DNA of 39,663 bases from JANYJJ01 sp031386065 (GCA_031386065.1 JANNBZ010000127.1:1-39663), one strand, 5' to 3'; counted from the first letter of the stretch, positions 1 through 11,317 are shown. Translations and numbers: made by a program. Notes: generated from the sequence alone by a model not told the origin.

Positions 1-1697
1 GCGATGCTGTACTGCTCGTCGATGATGCGGCGGATCACGCCATCGACCTTGCGCATCGTCTCTTCAGACATGTTCGTCGTCTTCGTGATCGAGCGGCCCA
101 GGAACACTTCACCTTCGTTCTCAGCGTAGACCATCGGGCCGAGCTCATCGGTCATGCCGTAGCGCGTGACCATGTCGCGCGCAATCGCGGTGGCGCGCTC
201 GAAGTCGTTGCTGGCGCCTGTGGTCATCTGGTGCATGAACACTTCTTCGGCGATGCGGCCACCGAACAGAACCGAGATGGTCGACAGCATGCGTTCCTTG
301 TCGAGGCTGTAGCGGTCGACCTCAGGCAACTGCATGGTCACGCCGAGCGCACGGCCGCGCGGGATCACGGTCACCTTGTGCACCGGGTCGGTCTTGGGCA
401 TCAGCCGTGCGACCAGCGCGTGGCCCGACTCGTGGTACGCGGTGTTGCGACGCTCCTCCTCGGGCATGACCATCGACTTGCGCTCCGGGCCCATCATGAT
501 CTTGTCTTTGGCCTTCTCGAAGTCGAGCATCTCGACCACGCGGCCATTGCGACGTGCCGCGAACAGCGCAGCCTCGTTGACCAGATTGGCCAGGTCGGCG
601 CCCGAGAACCCCGGTGTGCCGCGCGCCAGGATGTCGGCGCGGATGTCCTGGCCCACCGGCACCTTGCGCATGTGCACATTCAGGATCTGCTCGCGCCCGC
701 GCACGTCGGGCAATGTCACGTACACCTGTCGGTCGAAGCGACCCGGGCGCAGCAGGGCGGGGTCGAGAATGTCGGGGCGGTTGGTAGCGGCCATCACGAT
801 GACGCCGAGATTGGTTTCGAAGCCGTCCATCTCGACCAGCATCTGGTTCAGCGTTTGCTCGCGCTCGTCGTTGCCGCCGCCCAGGCCAGCACCGCGGTGG
901 CGACCCACGGCATCGATCTCGTCAACGAAAATGATGCAAGGCGCGCTTTTCTTCGCCTGCTCGAACATGTCGCGCACACGTGCGGCGCCTACACCGACGA
1001 ACATCTCGACAAAGTCGGAGCCCGAGATGCTGAAGAACGGCACCTTGGCCTCACCGGCGATGGCTTTGGCCAGCAAGGTCTTGCCGGTGCCGGGAGGGCC
1101 AACCAGCAACACGCCGCGCGGGATGCGACCGCCAAGCTTCTGGAACCGCTGCGGGTCTTTCAAGAAATCGACCAGTTCACGGACTTCTTCCTTCGCTTCG
1201 TCGCAACCCGCCACGTCAGAAAAGGTGGTGGTGTTGTTGGCTTCGTCGAGCATGCGAGCCTTCGACTTGCCGAAGCTGAAGGCCCCACCCTTGCCGCCGC
1301 CCTGCATCTGGCGCATGAAGTAGACCCACACGCCGATCAGCAGCAGCATCGGGCCCCAAGACACGAGAATGCTCATCAGCAGCGACGGCTCTTCGCGCGG
1401 CTTCACATCGAACTTGACGCCGCTGTTGATGAGGTCACCGACCAGGCCGCGGTCGAGGTAGGTGGCGGTGCTGCGCAGCTTCTTGTCGTCGCTGGTGGTG
1501 GCCAGAATTTCGGTGCCGGCCGGCCCTTCTTGAAGGGTCACCGTCTTGATGCGCTTGTTGCGCACTTCTTCAAGGAAGTCGGAGTAGCCGATCTGGCCGC
1601 CCGAGGCGGCGCTTCGGTCGAACTGCTTGAAGACGGTGAACAGCACGAGAGCAATCACCAGCCAAACAGCGACTTTCGAAAACCATTGATTGTTCAC
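1..1697 (-). CDS. ftsH: ATP-dependent zinc metalloprotease FtsH (3' end missing)
   Basis: Membrane-anchored AAA+ protease that unfolds and degrades misfolded or short-lived membrane and cytosolic proteins. About 565 codons are present; the family is about 610-650, so the C-terminus lies beyond base 1. Visible in order: an N-terminal membrane segment (about residues 5-22), a periplasmic domain, a second membrane segment (about 105-125), Walker A GPPGTGKT from residue 200, Walker B IIFVDEID, and the zinc site HESGH at 422-426. The start is GTG at 1697, preceded by AGGAG about 5 bases upstream, and the next residues (NNQWFSK) fit the family. It lies 153 bp downstream of rlmE on the same strand, the usual rlmE-ftsH pairing. 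Identification is certain. Confidence 0.98.
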   Translation of the reverse strand, partial: MNNQWFSKVAVWLVIALVLFTVFKQFDRSAASGGQIGYSDFLEEVRNKRIKTVTLQEGPAGTEILATTSDDKKLRSTATYLDRGLVGDLINSGVKFDVKPREEPSLLMSILVSWGPMLLLIGVWVYFMRQMQGGGKGGAFSFGKSKARMLDEANNTTTFSDVAGCDEAKEEVRELVDFLKDPQRFQKLGGRIPRGVLLVGPPGTGKTLLAKAIAGEAKVPFFSISGSDFVEMFVGVGAARVRDMFEQAKKSAPCIIFVDEIDAVGRHRGAGLGGGNDEREQTLNQMLVEMDGFETNLGVIVMAATNRPDILDPALLRPGRFDRQVYVTLPDVRGREQILNVHMRKVPVGQDIRADILARGTPGFSGADLANLVNEAALFAARRNGRVVEMLDFEKAKDKIMMGPERKSMVMPEEERRNTAYHESGHALVARLMPKTDPVHKVTVIPRGRALGVTMQLPEVDRYSLDKERMLSTISVLFGGRIAEEVFMHQMTTGASNDFERATAIARDMVTRYGMTDELGPMVYAENEGEVFLGRSITKTTNMSEETMRKVDGVIRRIIDEQYSI

Positions 1698-1769
1698 CGC
1701 GGCTCCTGTTGCGGGTCTAGAAACGTAGAGCCCGCGCTGCGCGCAGACCATCCACCGTATATGGGCACC

Positions 1770-1775
1770 ATTTTA
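1770..1775 (-). promoter_or_regulatory. candidate -10 element for ftsH
   Basis: TAAAAT on the minus strand lies in the 153-bp rlmE-ftsH gap, about 73 bases before the ftsH GTG. No convincing -35 is visible at 16-18 bp spacing, so this is only a weak proposal that ftsH has its own promoter in addition to read-through from rlmE. Confidence 0.3.
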
Positions 1776-1850
1776 TGCGACTCAAGCCCGCCGAACGCCT
1801 GGCTTCGCCATGGCGCGCAGAGGTGTATCGAGCAGTTCAGACGCATCTGG

Positions 1851-2543
1851 TCACGATATCGGCGCCGCCGACCGACTTTTAAGACCCACACCCACCAGGA
1901 AGGTTTCAGAAGATTTGTCACGCGAGGCCTTGGGCTTCAGCGCCTTGACGACCTTGAAGCGACTCCTGAACAGCCGCGTCAGCTCGTCGTACCCGCTGCC
2001 GTGGAAAACCTTGCAGACCAAAGCGCCGCGCTCGGTGAGGTGGTTCTGCGCAAACTCGACCGCCAGTTCGACCAGGTCGGCGATGCGCGCCGAGTCGGAA
2101 CTGGCGATGCCCGACAGGTTCGGCGCCATGTCGGAGATCACCACGTCCACCGGCCGGCCGGCCACCAGCGCTTCCAGGGTGGCCAGCACAGAGGCTTCAC
2201 GGAAGTCGCCCTGAATGAATTCGACGCCGTCGATGGGTTCGAAGTCCAGCAGGTCCAGCGCGATGATGCGGCCGTTCATCGGGACAGTTGCCGCACCGCC
2301 CGAGGTGTTCTCGCGAGACGCGAACTTGCGGCGCACGTACTGGCTCCACGCACCCGGCGTGGCCCCCAGGTCGACCACCAGTTGGCCCGGCCGGATGAGG
2401 CCCATGTCCTCGTCGATTTCCTTCAGCTTGTAGGCGGCTCGCGCGCGGTAGCCCTCTTTCTTGGCCAGCTTCACGTAGGTGTCGTTCAAGTGGTCGAACA
2501 TCCACGCCTTGTTGATCTTCTTGCTTTTCGATTTGACTTTCAT
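1851..2543 (-). CDS. rlmE: 23S rRNA (uridine2552-2'-O)-methyltransferase RlmE
   Basis: Heat-shock rRNA methyltransferase (FtsJ/RrmJ) that 2'-O-methylates U2552 of 23S rRNA in the assembled large subunit, using S-adenosylmethionine. The protein has 230 residues. Seen: the SAM motif VVDLGATPGAWSQ at 56-68, and the K-D-K-E catalytic tetrad as K39, D138, K178 and E213, matching the E. coli order. There is an insertion of about 13 residues (around 74-91) relative to the 209-residue E. coli protein. It diverges from yhbY with only 20 bp between start codons and is followed by ftsH. No Shine-Dalgarno site is visible before the ATG. Confidence 0.97.
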   Translation of the reverse strand: MKVKSKSKKINKAWMFDHLNDTYVKLAKKEGYRARAAYKLKEIDEDMGLIRPGQLVVDLGATPGAWSQYVRRKFASRENTSGGAATVPMNGRIIALDLLDFEPIDGVEFIQGDFREASVLATLEALVAGRPVDVVISDMAPNLSGIASSDSARIADLVELAVEFAQNHLTERGALVCKVFHGSGYDELTRLFRSRFKVVKALKPKASRDKSSETFLVGVGLKSRSAAPIS

Positions 2544-2551
2544 ACCGCGTC

Positions 2552-2558
2552 GATAATA
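2552..2558. promoter_or_regulatory. overlapping divergent -10 elements of rlmE and yhbY
   Basis: The seven bases read GATAATA on plus and TATTATC on minus, giving a 5-of-6 match to TATAAT in each direction (GATAAT 2552-2557 plus; TATTAT 2558-2553 minus). Predicted transcription starts fall at the A of the yhbY ATG (2564) and about 3 bases before the rlmE ATG (2543). Neither gene has a clear Shine-Dalgarno site. The -35 regions are poor on both strands. Confidence 0.5.
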
Positions 2559-2563
2559 CGGGC

Positions 2564-3037
2564 ATGCCTGCCATCCAACTGACCCCTTCCCAGCGCAAAG
2601 AAAAACGTGCCGATGCCCATCACCTGGACCCCGTGGCCATGATCGGCGGTGACGGCCTGACGCCCGCCGTGGTCAAGGAAATCGACGCTGCGCTGAACGC
2701 ACACGGGCTGATCAAGGTGCGCGTCTTTTCGGACGAGCGCGATACGCGTGCGACTTACTTCGTAACGCTGGCCGACACGCTGGGCGCCGCGCCGATCCAG
2801 CACATCGGCAAGCTGCTGGTGCTGTGGCGGCCGATGCCACCGAAAGAAAAGATCGAGCGCGAAGACCGCAAGCCCGGGCCCAGGGTGGTCAAGCTGCTGA
2901 AGTTCTCGAAAAGCGGCAACCACCGTCCGCAGGTCAAGAAGATCACCGTGCTGGGCAACCAGCGAATCGCAGCCGGTGGTGAACTCAAGCGCGCCAAGAA
3001 ACGCGTCACCAGCGTGAAGAAGACGCAGACCGACTGA
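2564..3037 (+). CDS. yhbY: YhbY-type CRM-domain RNA-binding protein
   Basis: Small RNA-binding protein of the CRM/YhbY family, associated with pre-50S ribosomal subunits. The first 95 or so residues carry the domain: LTPSQRKEKRADAHHLDP, then a GGDGLTPAVVKEIDAAL segment in place of the more usual G-x-x-G-L-T start, and an IGKLLVLWRP strand near the end. After it comes a basic tail of about 60 residues rich in K and R; the E. coli protein (97 residues) lacks this. It diverges from rlmE, a pairing common in proteobacteria. Its TGA abuts the TGA of the convergent DUF4149 gene, sharing the palindrome TGATCA. Total length is 157 residues. Confidence 0.93.
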   Translation: MPAIQLTPSQRKEKRADAHHLDPVAMIGGDGLTPAVVKEIDAALNAHGLIKVRVFSDERDTRATYFVTLADTLGAAPIQHIGKLLVLWRPMPPKEKIEREDRKPGPRVVKLLKFSKSGNHRPQVKKITVLGNQRIAAGGELKRAKKRVTSVKKTQTD

Positions 3038-3469
3038 TCAGCGGGCCGTCAAACGCCAGGCCAAGGCCACCACCAGGCCTGTCTTCAGCGCGAAGAAGCC
3101 TGCGGACAGCAAGTGCAAGGTGCCGAACGAAACCGCGCCCTCCCCCGCACGCGCTGCGGCCATCATCGGTTGCAGCGCGAAGTAACCGGCAACGGTGCAG
3201 AACAGCGCACCCAGGGTCAGCATCAGGTTGACGCTGAAGACTGCGCCGGGCGGGGTCTGGCCCTGCGGCCTGCGGCGCAGCAGCAGGCACATCACCAGCG
3301 CCAGTGCCAGACTCAAATAGGCTTCCTGGGCGAACATGCGGCCAGCAGCGCGGCCGGCCGTTTCAGGCAGTGCCGTGGCAAACCCGGCGGGTGCGCCGAT
3401 CAGGCCGACGCCCAGCAGCACGCCCGCCCACAGGCCGGCGATGCAAGCGGCCCAGCGCATGGACTTCAA
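3038..3469 (-). CDS. DUF4149 four-helix inner-membrane protein
   Basis: A 143-residue hydrophobic protein with about four membrane segments (roughly 5-28, 48-66, 78-100 and 117-138) separated by short charged loops such as RRRPQGQ. The helix pattern and the opening MRWAACIAGLWAG.LLGVGLIGAPAGFA fit the DUF4149 family, whose function is unknown. It starts 7 bp after the greA stop on the same strand, so it is probably co-transcribed with greA. It ends back-to-back with yhbY with no space for a terminator. Confidence 0.85.
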   Translation of the reverse strand: MKSMRWAACIAGLWAGVLLGVGLIGAPAGFATALPETAGRAAGRMFAQEAYLSLALALVMCLLLRRRPQGQTPPGAVFSVNLMLTLGALFCTVAGYFALQPMMAAARAGEGAVSFGTLHLLSAGFFALKTGLVVALAWRLTAR

Positions 3470-3476
3470 GCCCGCC

Positions 3477-3953
3477 TCAGACGTAGCGGACGTTCATGAT
3501 TTCGTAGCTCTTCAGGCCAGCCGGGGCCTGCACCTCGGCCACGTCGCCCACCTCCTTGCCGATCAGCGCGCGTGCGATCGGCGAACTGATGGAAATGAGG
3601 CCTTGCTTCAGGTCGGCTTCGTCGTCGCCGACGATCTGGTATATGACCGCGGCGCCGCTAGCTTCCTCTTCCAGGTCGACCGTGGAACCGAAAACGATGC
3701 GCCCCTCAGCTTGAAGCGCCGCCGGGTCGATGATCTGCGCCGCCGCGAGCTTGCCTTCGATGTCGAGGATGCGTCCTTCGATGAAGCCTTGCTTGTCTTT
3801 GGCGGCTTCGTATTCGGCGTTCTCGGACAGGTCGCCCTGGGCGCGCGCTTCCGAGATGGCGCGGATCACCGCATGGCGCTCCACGGTCTTCAGACGGTGC
3901 AGTTCTTCCTTCAGTTTTTCGGCACCGCGAGTGGTCAGTGGAATGGTCGTCAT
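3477..3953 (-). CDS. greA: Transcription elongation factor GreA
   Basis: GreA enters the RNA polymerase secondary channel and stimulates cleavage of backtracked RNA. Starting at 3953 gives 158 residues, the family norm. A longer in-frame start at 3971 would add only MSQDFK, while AGGA sits 7 bases before 3953. The N-terminal coiled coil ends in the tip EARAQGDLSENAEYEAAKDKQ with the functional acids D41 and E44. The C-terminal FKBP-like globular domain follows, ending in YEIMNVRYV. The gene lies just past an intrinsic terminator that follows carB, so its expression needs read-through or the small upstream promoter described separately. Confidence 0.97.
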   Translation of the reverse strand: MTTIPLTTRGAEKLKEELHRLKTVERHAVIRAISEARAQGDLSENAEYEAAKDKQGFIEGRILDIEGKLAAAQIIDPAALQAEGRIVFGSTVDLEEEASGAAVIYQIVGDDEADLKQGLISISSPIARALIGKEVGDVAEVQAPAGLKSYEIMNVRYV

Positions 3954-3968
3954 CTTGAAATCCTGGGA

Positions 3969-4005
3969 CAAAAATGAAGCCGCCGCCAGCAGAACCGGCG
4001 GCGGC
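3969..4005 (-). terminator. intrinsic terminator between carB and greA
   Basis: On the minus strand a perfect 9-bp stem (GCCGCCGCC 4005-3997 with GGCGGCGGC 3987-3979) encloses a 9-base loop and is followed by TTCATTTTTG. It ends carAB transcripts but sits only about 15-25 bases before the greA start codon, so it can also act as an attenuator for greA. Confidence 0.8.
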
Positions 4006-4028
4006 AGAGTGCGTGATTTGAATTTAGT

Positions 4029-7314
<3,286 letters not shown>

Positions 7315-7322
<8 letters not shown>

Positions 7323-8496
7323 TGTTGTGCTCGGTGTGGGCGGCCATCGGGTTGGCCATCAGCGCAATGAAGCGGTCGAAGAGGTAGCCGATGTCCTGCG
7401 GCCCCGGTGACGCTTCCGGATGCCCTTGAAAGCAGAACGCGGGCTTGTCGGTGCGCACCACTCCCTGCAGCGTGCCGTCGAACAGCGACACATGCGTGGG
7501 CCGCAGGTTCGCGGGCAAGCTGGTCTCGTCGACCGCGAAGCCGTGGTTCTGGCTGGTGATGCTGACGCGGCCGGTGTCGAGGTCTTTCACCGGATGGTTC
7601 GCGCCGTGGTGGCCGAACTTCATCTTGAAAGTCTTCGCCCCCGATGCAAGCGCCATGATCTGGTGGCCGAGGCAAATGCCGAAGGTCGGGATGCCGGCCT
7701 CGATCAACTGGCGTGTGGCCGCAATGGCGTAATCGCAGGGTTGCGGATCGCCCGGCCCGTTGCTCAGGAACACGCCGTCCGGACGCAGCCTCATCACCTC
7801 GGCTGCCGATGTTTGCGCAGGCACCACGGTGACCCGGCAACCGCGACTCGCGAGCATGCGCAGGATGTTGCGCTTGACCCCGAAGTCGAAAGCCACCACG
7901 TGGAAGCGCGCTGCGGTCTGCAGGCCGTAGCCTGCGCCCAGGATCCACTCGGTTTCGGTCCACTCCGACACCTCGGTCTGGCTCACCACCTTCGCCAGAT
8001 CGAGGCCCGACATGCCGGGGGCCGCGCGGGCCGCAGCCAGCGCCTGCTGGACATGGCCATCAGTGACTTCCGTGCCAGCCAGCAGGCTCAGGATGCAGCC
8101 GTTCTGTGCCCCCGCCGTGCGCAGCAACCGCGTCAGGCGGCGCGTGTCGATGTTGGCAATGGCGACCGTGCCCTCGCGCTGAAGGTAGGCGCTGAGCGAC
8201 AGCGTGCTGCGGAAGTTGGACGCCAGGATCGGCAGGTCTTTGATGACCAGCCCCGCCGCATGAACCTTGGACGCTTCGACGTCTTCCTCGTTCACACCGC
8301 AATTGCCGATGTGCGGGTAGGTCAGCGTAACGATCTGCCGGCAGTAGCTGGGGTCGGTCAGGATTTCCTGGTAGCCCGACATCGAGGTGTTGAACACCAC
8401 CTCGCCGCAGGTCTGGCCGGCAGCGCCGACAGCGATGCCCTGGAAGACTGTGCCGTCTGCGAGTGCGAGTAGGGCTGGGGGCAGAACGGGCAGCAA
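7315..8496 (-). CDS. carA: Carbamoyl-phosphate synthase small (glutaminase) subunit
   Basis: Hydrolyses glutamine and passes ammonia to CarB. The protein has 393 residues. The N-terminal CPSase small domain (ALLALADGTVFQG...) is followed by a class I glutamine amidotransferase with nucleophile C275 in FGICLGHQ and the later GHPEASPGP histidine-glutamate pair. The chosen start is TTG at 8496: GGAG lies 6 bases upstream, no ATG or GTG is nearby, and MLPVLPPALLALADGT matches family N-termini. The leader in front is unusually foldable (see the separate entry). First gene of a carA-carB operon. Confidence 0.98.
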
Positions 8497-8608
8497 GGAA
8501 ATCTCCGTGGGTGCGCCCAGCTCGCCCCTGCAACCGCCTGGTTGCCGGCTTGAATCCGGTGGGGAAACTGCAGTGGTTTCGCTGGGGCGAGGGTGTTTGC
8601 GGGTAAAC
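8497..8608 (-). promoter_or_regulatory. structured 5' leader of carAB
   Basis: Read as RNA from the minus strand, this stretch can form an 8-bp closing stem (8591-8584 with 8528-8521). The stem encloses three hairpins: GAAAC/GTTTC with a 7-base loop (8580-8564), CCGG/CCGG with a 7-base loop (8559-8545), and GCAACC/GGTTGC with a 4-base loop (8545-8530). The last two share base 8545. A further GTTT...AAAC hairpin (8608-8595) lies at the predicted 5' end. No T-run follows, so it is not a terminator; the GGAG ribosome site lies just downstream. The function is unknown. Confidence 0.45.
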
Positions 8609-8614
8609 CTTAGG

Positions 8615-8620
8615 AGTATA
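8615..8620 (-). promoter_or_regulatory. candidate -10 element of carAB
   Basis: TATACT on the minus strand, a 5-of-6 match to consensus, lies in the gap upstream of carA and predicts initiation near 8608 with a leader of about 112 bases. The -35 position at 17 bp (GCAGCC) does not match consensus. Confidence 0.45.
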
Positions 8621-8646
8621 TCCGAGCCCTCGCCCGCGGCTGCGGG

Positions 8647-9054
8647 TCAGAGCCCCAGCGCGGCAATGCCCGCCTTTGCAATCTGCGCGTCTTCGACCGA
8701 CTTCACGCCGCTGACACCGATGGCTCCGACGCAGTGCCCTTCCACCATCACCGGCACCCCACCTTCGAGCAGCGCTTCGATGCCCGGCGCGCTGAGGAAA
8801 GACACGCGCCCCTGGTTGATCATTTCTTCGTAGATGCGGCTCTCGCGGCGCCCGAGCGCGGCCGTGCGGGCCTTGCCCGGCGCGATGCCCGCCGACACCG
8901 GCGCTGCGCCGTCCAGGCGCTGTAACCACAGCAGGTGGCCGCCGTCGTCGACGATGGCGATGCTGACGGCCCAGTGGTTCTTGCTGGCTTCGGCTTCGCT
9001 GGCCGCCGCCATGCGTTTCACGTCGTCGAGTGTCAGTACCGGCTTTTGATTCAT
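8647..9054 (-). CDS. GlcG/HbpS family protein (possible heme-binding)
   Basis: A 135-residue protein of the GlcG/HbpS (DUF336) fold. It shows LTLDDVKRMAAASEAEA, the strand VSIAIVDDGGHLLWLQRLDGA, then KARTAA and the glycine-rich EGGVPVMVEGHCVGAIGVSG typical of the family. Members bind heme, cobalamin-related cofactors or small ligands, or have no known role; nothing here decides between these. The start at 9054 is where family similarity begins; in-frame sequence further upstream is antisense to the yccA-like gene. There is no signal peptide, so it is probably cytosolic. It lies upstream of carA on the same strand and diverges from the BI-1 gene. Confidence 0.85.
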   Translation of the reverse strand: MNQKPVLTLDDVKRMAAASEAEASKNHWAVSIAIVDDGGHLLWLQRLDGAAPVSAGIAPGKARTAALGRRESRIYEEMINQGRVSFLSAPGIEALLEGGVPVMVEGHCVGAIGVSGVKSVEDAQIAKAGIAALGL

Positions 9055-9137
9055 GGTGAGGTGCAATTGCTTGAAAGGCCGGACTGTAGCCCGCATCTTG
9101 CCCCTCCGACCCACACGCAGACAACAGTGCGTATCCG

Positions 9138-9167
9138 TTGCCGCCCGGTCAATGTGGGAACTAGAAT
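9138..9167 (+). promoter_or_regulatory. promoter of the BI-1/YccA gene
   Basis: TTGCCG (9138-9143) and TAGAAT (9162-9167) are spaced 18 bp apart, 46 bases before the ATG at 9214. Both hexamers resemble sigma-70 consensus and the region is non-coding. Confidence 0.55.
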
Positions 9168-9213
9168 TCGCTACGCAGGTCATAACCTGCATCACTTTCA
9201 CTTCGGAGGTTCC

Positions 9214-9912
9214 ATGAACGAAAGCCTGCAAACCGCCTACCCCGGACTCACCGGCTCGGGCAGCGCTCTTGAACAGCGCAACCGCGTGCTTCGCAACACC
9301 TATTGGCTTCTGGCGCTGTCGATGGTGCCAACGGTTCTTGGCGCCTGGGTGGGCGTGTCCACCGGCATCATGAACACCATGGGCGCTGGCATGAGCGCCA
9401 TCATTTTCCTGGCGGGCGCGTTCGGCTTCATCTTCGCGATCGAGAAGACAAAAAACTCGTCTTCCGGCGTGGCCGTGTTGCTGGCCTTCACGTTCTTCAT
9501 GGGCCTGATGTTGGCGCGCATGCTGGCGGCAGTGCTGGGTTTCAAGAACGGCACGACGCTGATCATGACGGCCTTCGGCGGCACGGCAGCGGTCTTCATG
9601 GCAATGGCCAGCTTGGCCTCGGTCGTCAAGCGCGACCTGTCGGGCATGAGCAAGTTCCTGTTTGTGGGCGCCATCCTGTTGCTGATCGCAGGGGTCGTCA
9701 ACATCTTCATGCAGTCGACCGCGATGATGGCCACGATCTCGGTGATCGCCATCGGCCTGTTCTCGGCCTTCATGCTGTACGACATCAAGCGTGTCATCGA
9801 CGGCGGTGAAACCAACTACATCAGCGCGACGGTGGCGATCTACCTGGACATCTTCAACGTGTTCCAGAGCCTGCTGGCCTTGCTCGGCATCTTCGGCGGC
9901 GAAAGAGACTGA
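9214..9912 (+). CDS. Bax inhibitor-1 / YccA family membrane protein
   Basis: A 232-residue integral membrane protein with seven predicted hydrophobic segments, matching the BI-1/TMBIM family. Members such as E. coli YccA interact with and restrain FtsH-dependent proteolysis. Seen: a short polar N-terminus, RNTYWLLALSMVPTVLGAWVG as the first helix, and a C-terminal half containing SAFMLYDIKRVIDGGETNYI with the conserved YD.K signature and closing FNVFQSLLALLGIFG. The start at 9214 is supported by GGAGG 4 bases upstream. It is monocistronic: its own promoter lies upstream and a strong terminator downstream. FtsH is encoded in the same window but not beside it. Confidence 0.93.
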   Translation: MNESLQTAYPGLTGSGSALEQRNRVLRNTYWLLALSMVPTVLGAWVGVSTGIMNTMGAGMSAIIFLAGAFGFIFAIEKTKNSSSGVAVLLAFTFFMGLMLARMLAAVLGFKNGTTLIMTAFGGTAAVFMAMASLASVVKRDLSGMSKFLFVGAILLLIAGVVNIFMQSTAMMATISVIAIGLFSAFMLYDIKRVIDGGETNYISATVAIYLDIFNVFQSLLALLGIFGGERD

Positions 9913-9944
9913 CGCGAGCACGGAACGCTTCGCTGAGATTTAGC

Positions 9945-9971
9945 GGGGGCCTTCGGGCCCCCTTCTCTTTT
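9945..9971 (+). terminator. intrinsic terminator with UUCG loop
   Basis: A perfect 7-bp stem GGGGGCC/GGCCCCC is capped by the very stable TTCG tetraloop closed by a C-G pair and followed by TTCTCTTTT. It ends the BI-1 gene. On the minus strand no T-run follows the stem, so it should not stop rlmD transcripts coming the other way. Confidence 0.9.
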
Positions 9972-9973
9972 GG

Positions 9974-11317
9974 CTACGGTCGTTCGAAAACGGCAATGCT
10001 TTCGACATGCGCCGTGTGCGGGAACATGTTCACCGCACCAGCGGCCGTGCAGCGGTAGCCGGCCTCGTGGACCAGCAGGCCGGCGTCACGGGCCAGGGTG
10101 GCGGGGTTGCAGCTGACGTAGACGATGCGCTGTGGCAGTTCGAATGCTGGCGCGATGGACGGGTCCGCCACCAGCTCGACCATCGCCTTCACTAGCGCGA
10201 AGGCACCTTCGCGCGGCGGGTCGATCAGCCACTTGTCGGCGTGGCCGTGGGCGGCCAGGTCAGCGGCGGTGATTTCAAACAGGTTGCTCGCGACGAAGCT
10301 GGTCTTGGCGCCCAGACCATTCCACGCGGCGTTCTCGCGCGAGCGCGCCACCAGCGCCTCGCTGCCCTCGATGCCCAGCACCGCACGCGCGCGCGCGGCC
10401 AGCGGCAAGGTGAAGTTGCCGAGCCCGCAGAACCAGTCGATCACACGTTCTTCGGGCTGCACATCGAGCAGACGCAAGGCGCGGCTCACCAGCACCGCGT
10501 TGATCTGGTGGTTGACCTGCGTGAAGTCGGTCGGCTTGAAGGGCATGTCGAGACCAAACTCGGGCAACTGGTAGTCGAGCTGCACGCCGCCTTCGTCCAG
10601 CAGTTTCACGGTGTCGGGTCCCTTGGCCTGCAGCCACCATTGGATCGGGTGCTGCGCCGCGAAATCGCGCAGCCGCTGCAAGTCGGCGTCGACCAGCGGT
10701 TCAAGATGCCGCAACACCAGGGCGGTGACGCGTGAACCCACGGCCACCTCGATCTGAGGCAGGCGGTCACGCGCCTGCATGCCGCCGATCAATTCGCCCA
10801 GCGGCACCAGCAGCGCACTCAGGTGCGGTGGCAGCACTTCGCAACTGTCCATGTCGGCCACGTAGCTGGACTTGCGCTCGTGAAAGCCAACCAGCACCTT
10901 GTTCTTCTTGGCCACAAAACGCACCGACAAACGCGCGCGATAGCGGTAGCCCCAGGCCGGACCTTCGATCGGCCGCAGCACCTGCTGCGGCTTCACCTTG
11001 CCCAGGTGCCACAGGCCGTCTTCCAGTGCGCGCTGCTTGGTGGCCACCTGTGCGCTGACGTGAAAGTGCTGCAACTTGCAGCCCCCGCAAACGCTGAAGT
11101 GCCGGCATTGCGGCAGCACGCGTTGCGAACTTTCGCGGCGCAGCGCCGTCATCGCCGCCTGCTCCCAGTTGTTCTTGCGCCGATGCACTTGCACCTGCAC
11201 CTGTTCGCCGGGCAAGGCGCCTTCGATGAAGACCACCTTGCCCTCGCTGTTGTGGGCCACGCCCTGCCCTTCGAGGTCCAGCGATTCGACCTTCAGCCAT
11301 TCGTCGTTTGCAGTCAT
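9974..11317 (-). CDS. rlmD: 23S rRNA (uracil1939-C5)-methyltransferase RlmD
   Basis: Iron-sulfur SAM-dependent methyltransferase that makes m5U1939 in 23S rRNA. The protein has 447 residues. The N-terminal TRAM domain (LDLEGQGVAHNSEGKVVFIEGALPGE, split here at LDLEGQGVAH / NSEGKVVF) is followed by Fe-S cysteines C71, C77, C80 and C159. The SAM-binding segment VIDWFCGLGNFTLPLA comes next, then LIDPPREGA, and the nucleophile C403 in VSCNPATLARD. These distinguish it from the related TrmA and RlmC. It follows rpoS on the same strand after 34 bp, an arrangement that could place it under the same transcript. Confidence 0.97.
   Translation of the reverse strand: MTANDEWLKVESLDLEGQGVAHNSEGKVVFIEGALPGEQVQVQVHRRKNNWEQAAMTALRRESSQRVLPQCRHFSVCGGCKLQHFHVSAQVATKQRALEDGLWHLGKVKPQQVLRPIEGPAWGYRYRARLSVRFVAKKNKVLVGFHERKSSYVADMDSCEVLPPHLSALLVPLGELIGGMQARDRLPQIEVAVGSRVTALVLRHLEPLVDADLQRLRDFAAQHPIQWWLQAKGPDTVKLLDEGGVQLDYQLPEFGLDMPFKPTDFTQVNHQINAVLVSRALRLLDVQPEERVIDWFCGLGNFTLPLAARARAVLGIEGSEALVARSRENAAWNGLGAKTSFVASNLFEITAADLAAHGHADKWLIDPPREGAFALVKAMVELVADPSIAPAFELPQRIVYVSCNPATLARDAGLLVHEAGYRCTAAGAVNMFPHTAHVESIAVFERP

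Noticed and set aside
231..2582. Long plus-strand open frame (783 codons) opposite ftsH and rlmE
   Set aside because: It is antisense to two unmistakable genes. Its translation is His/Arg/Gln-rich with no recognisable domain, typical of the opposite strand of GC-rich coding DNA.
8521..8591. Reading the carA leader as a tRNA-like or decayed tRNA element
   Set aside because: TTCAAGC resembles a T-loop and there are four stems, but the flanking bases do not pair as a T-arm, the D-arm consensus is absent and there is no CCA end. It is kept only as an unclassified folded leader.
8497..8640. A leader peptide controlling carAB
   Set aside because: No ATG occurs on the minus strand of the leader, and no short frame with a ribosome site or runs of Arg or pyrimidine-related signals was seen.
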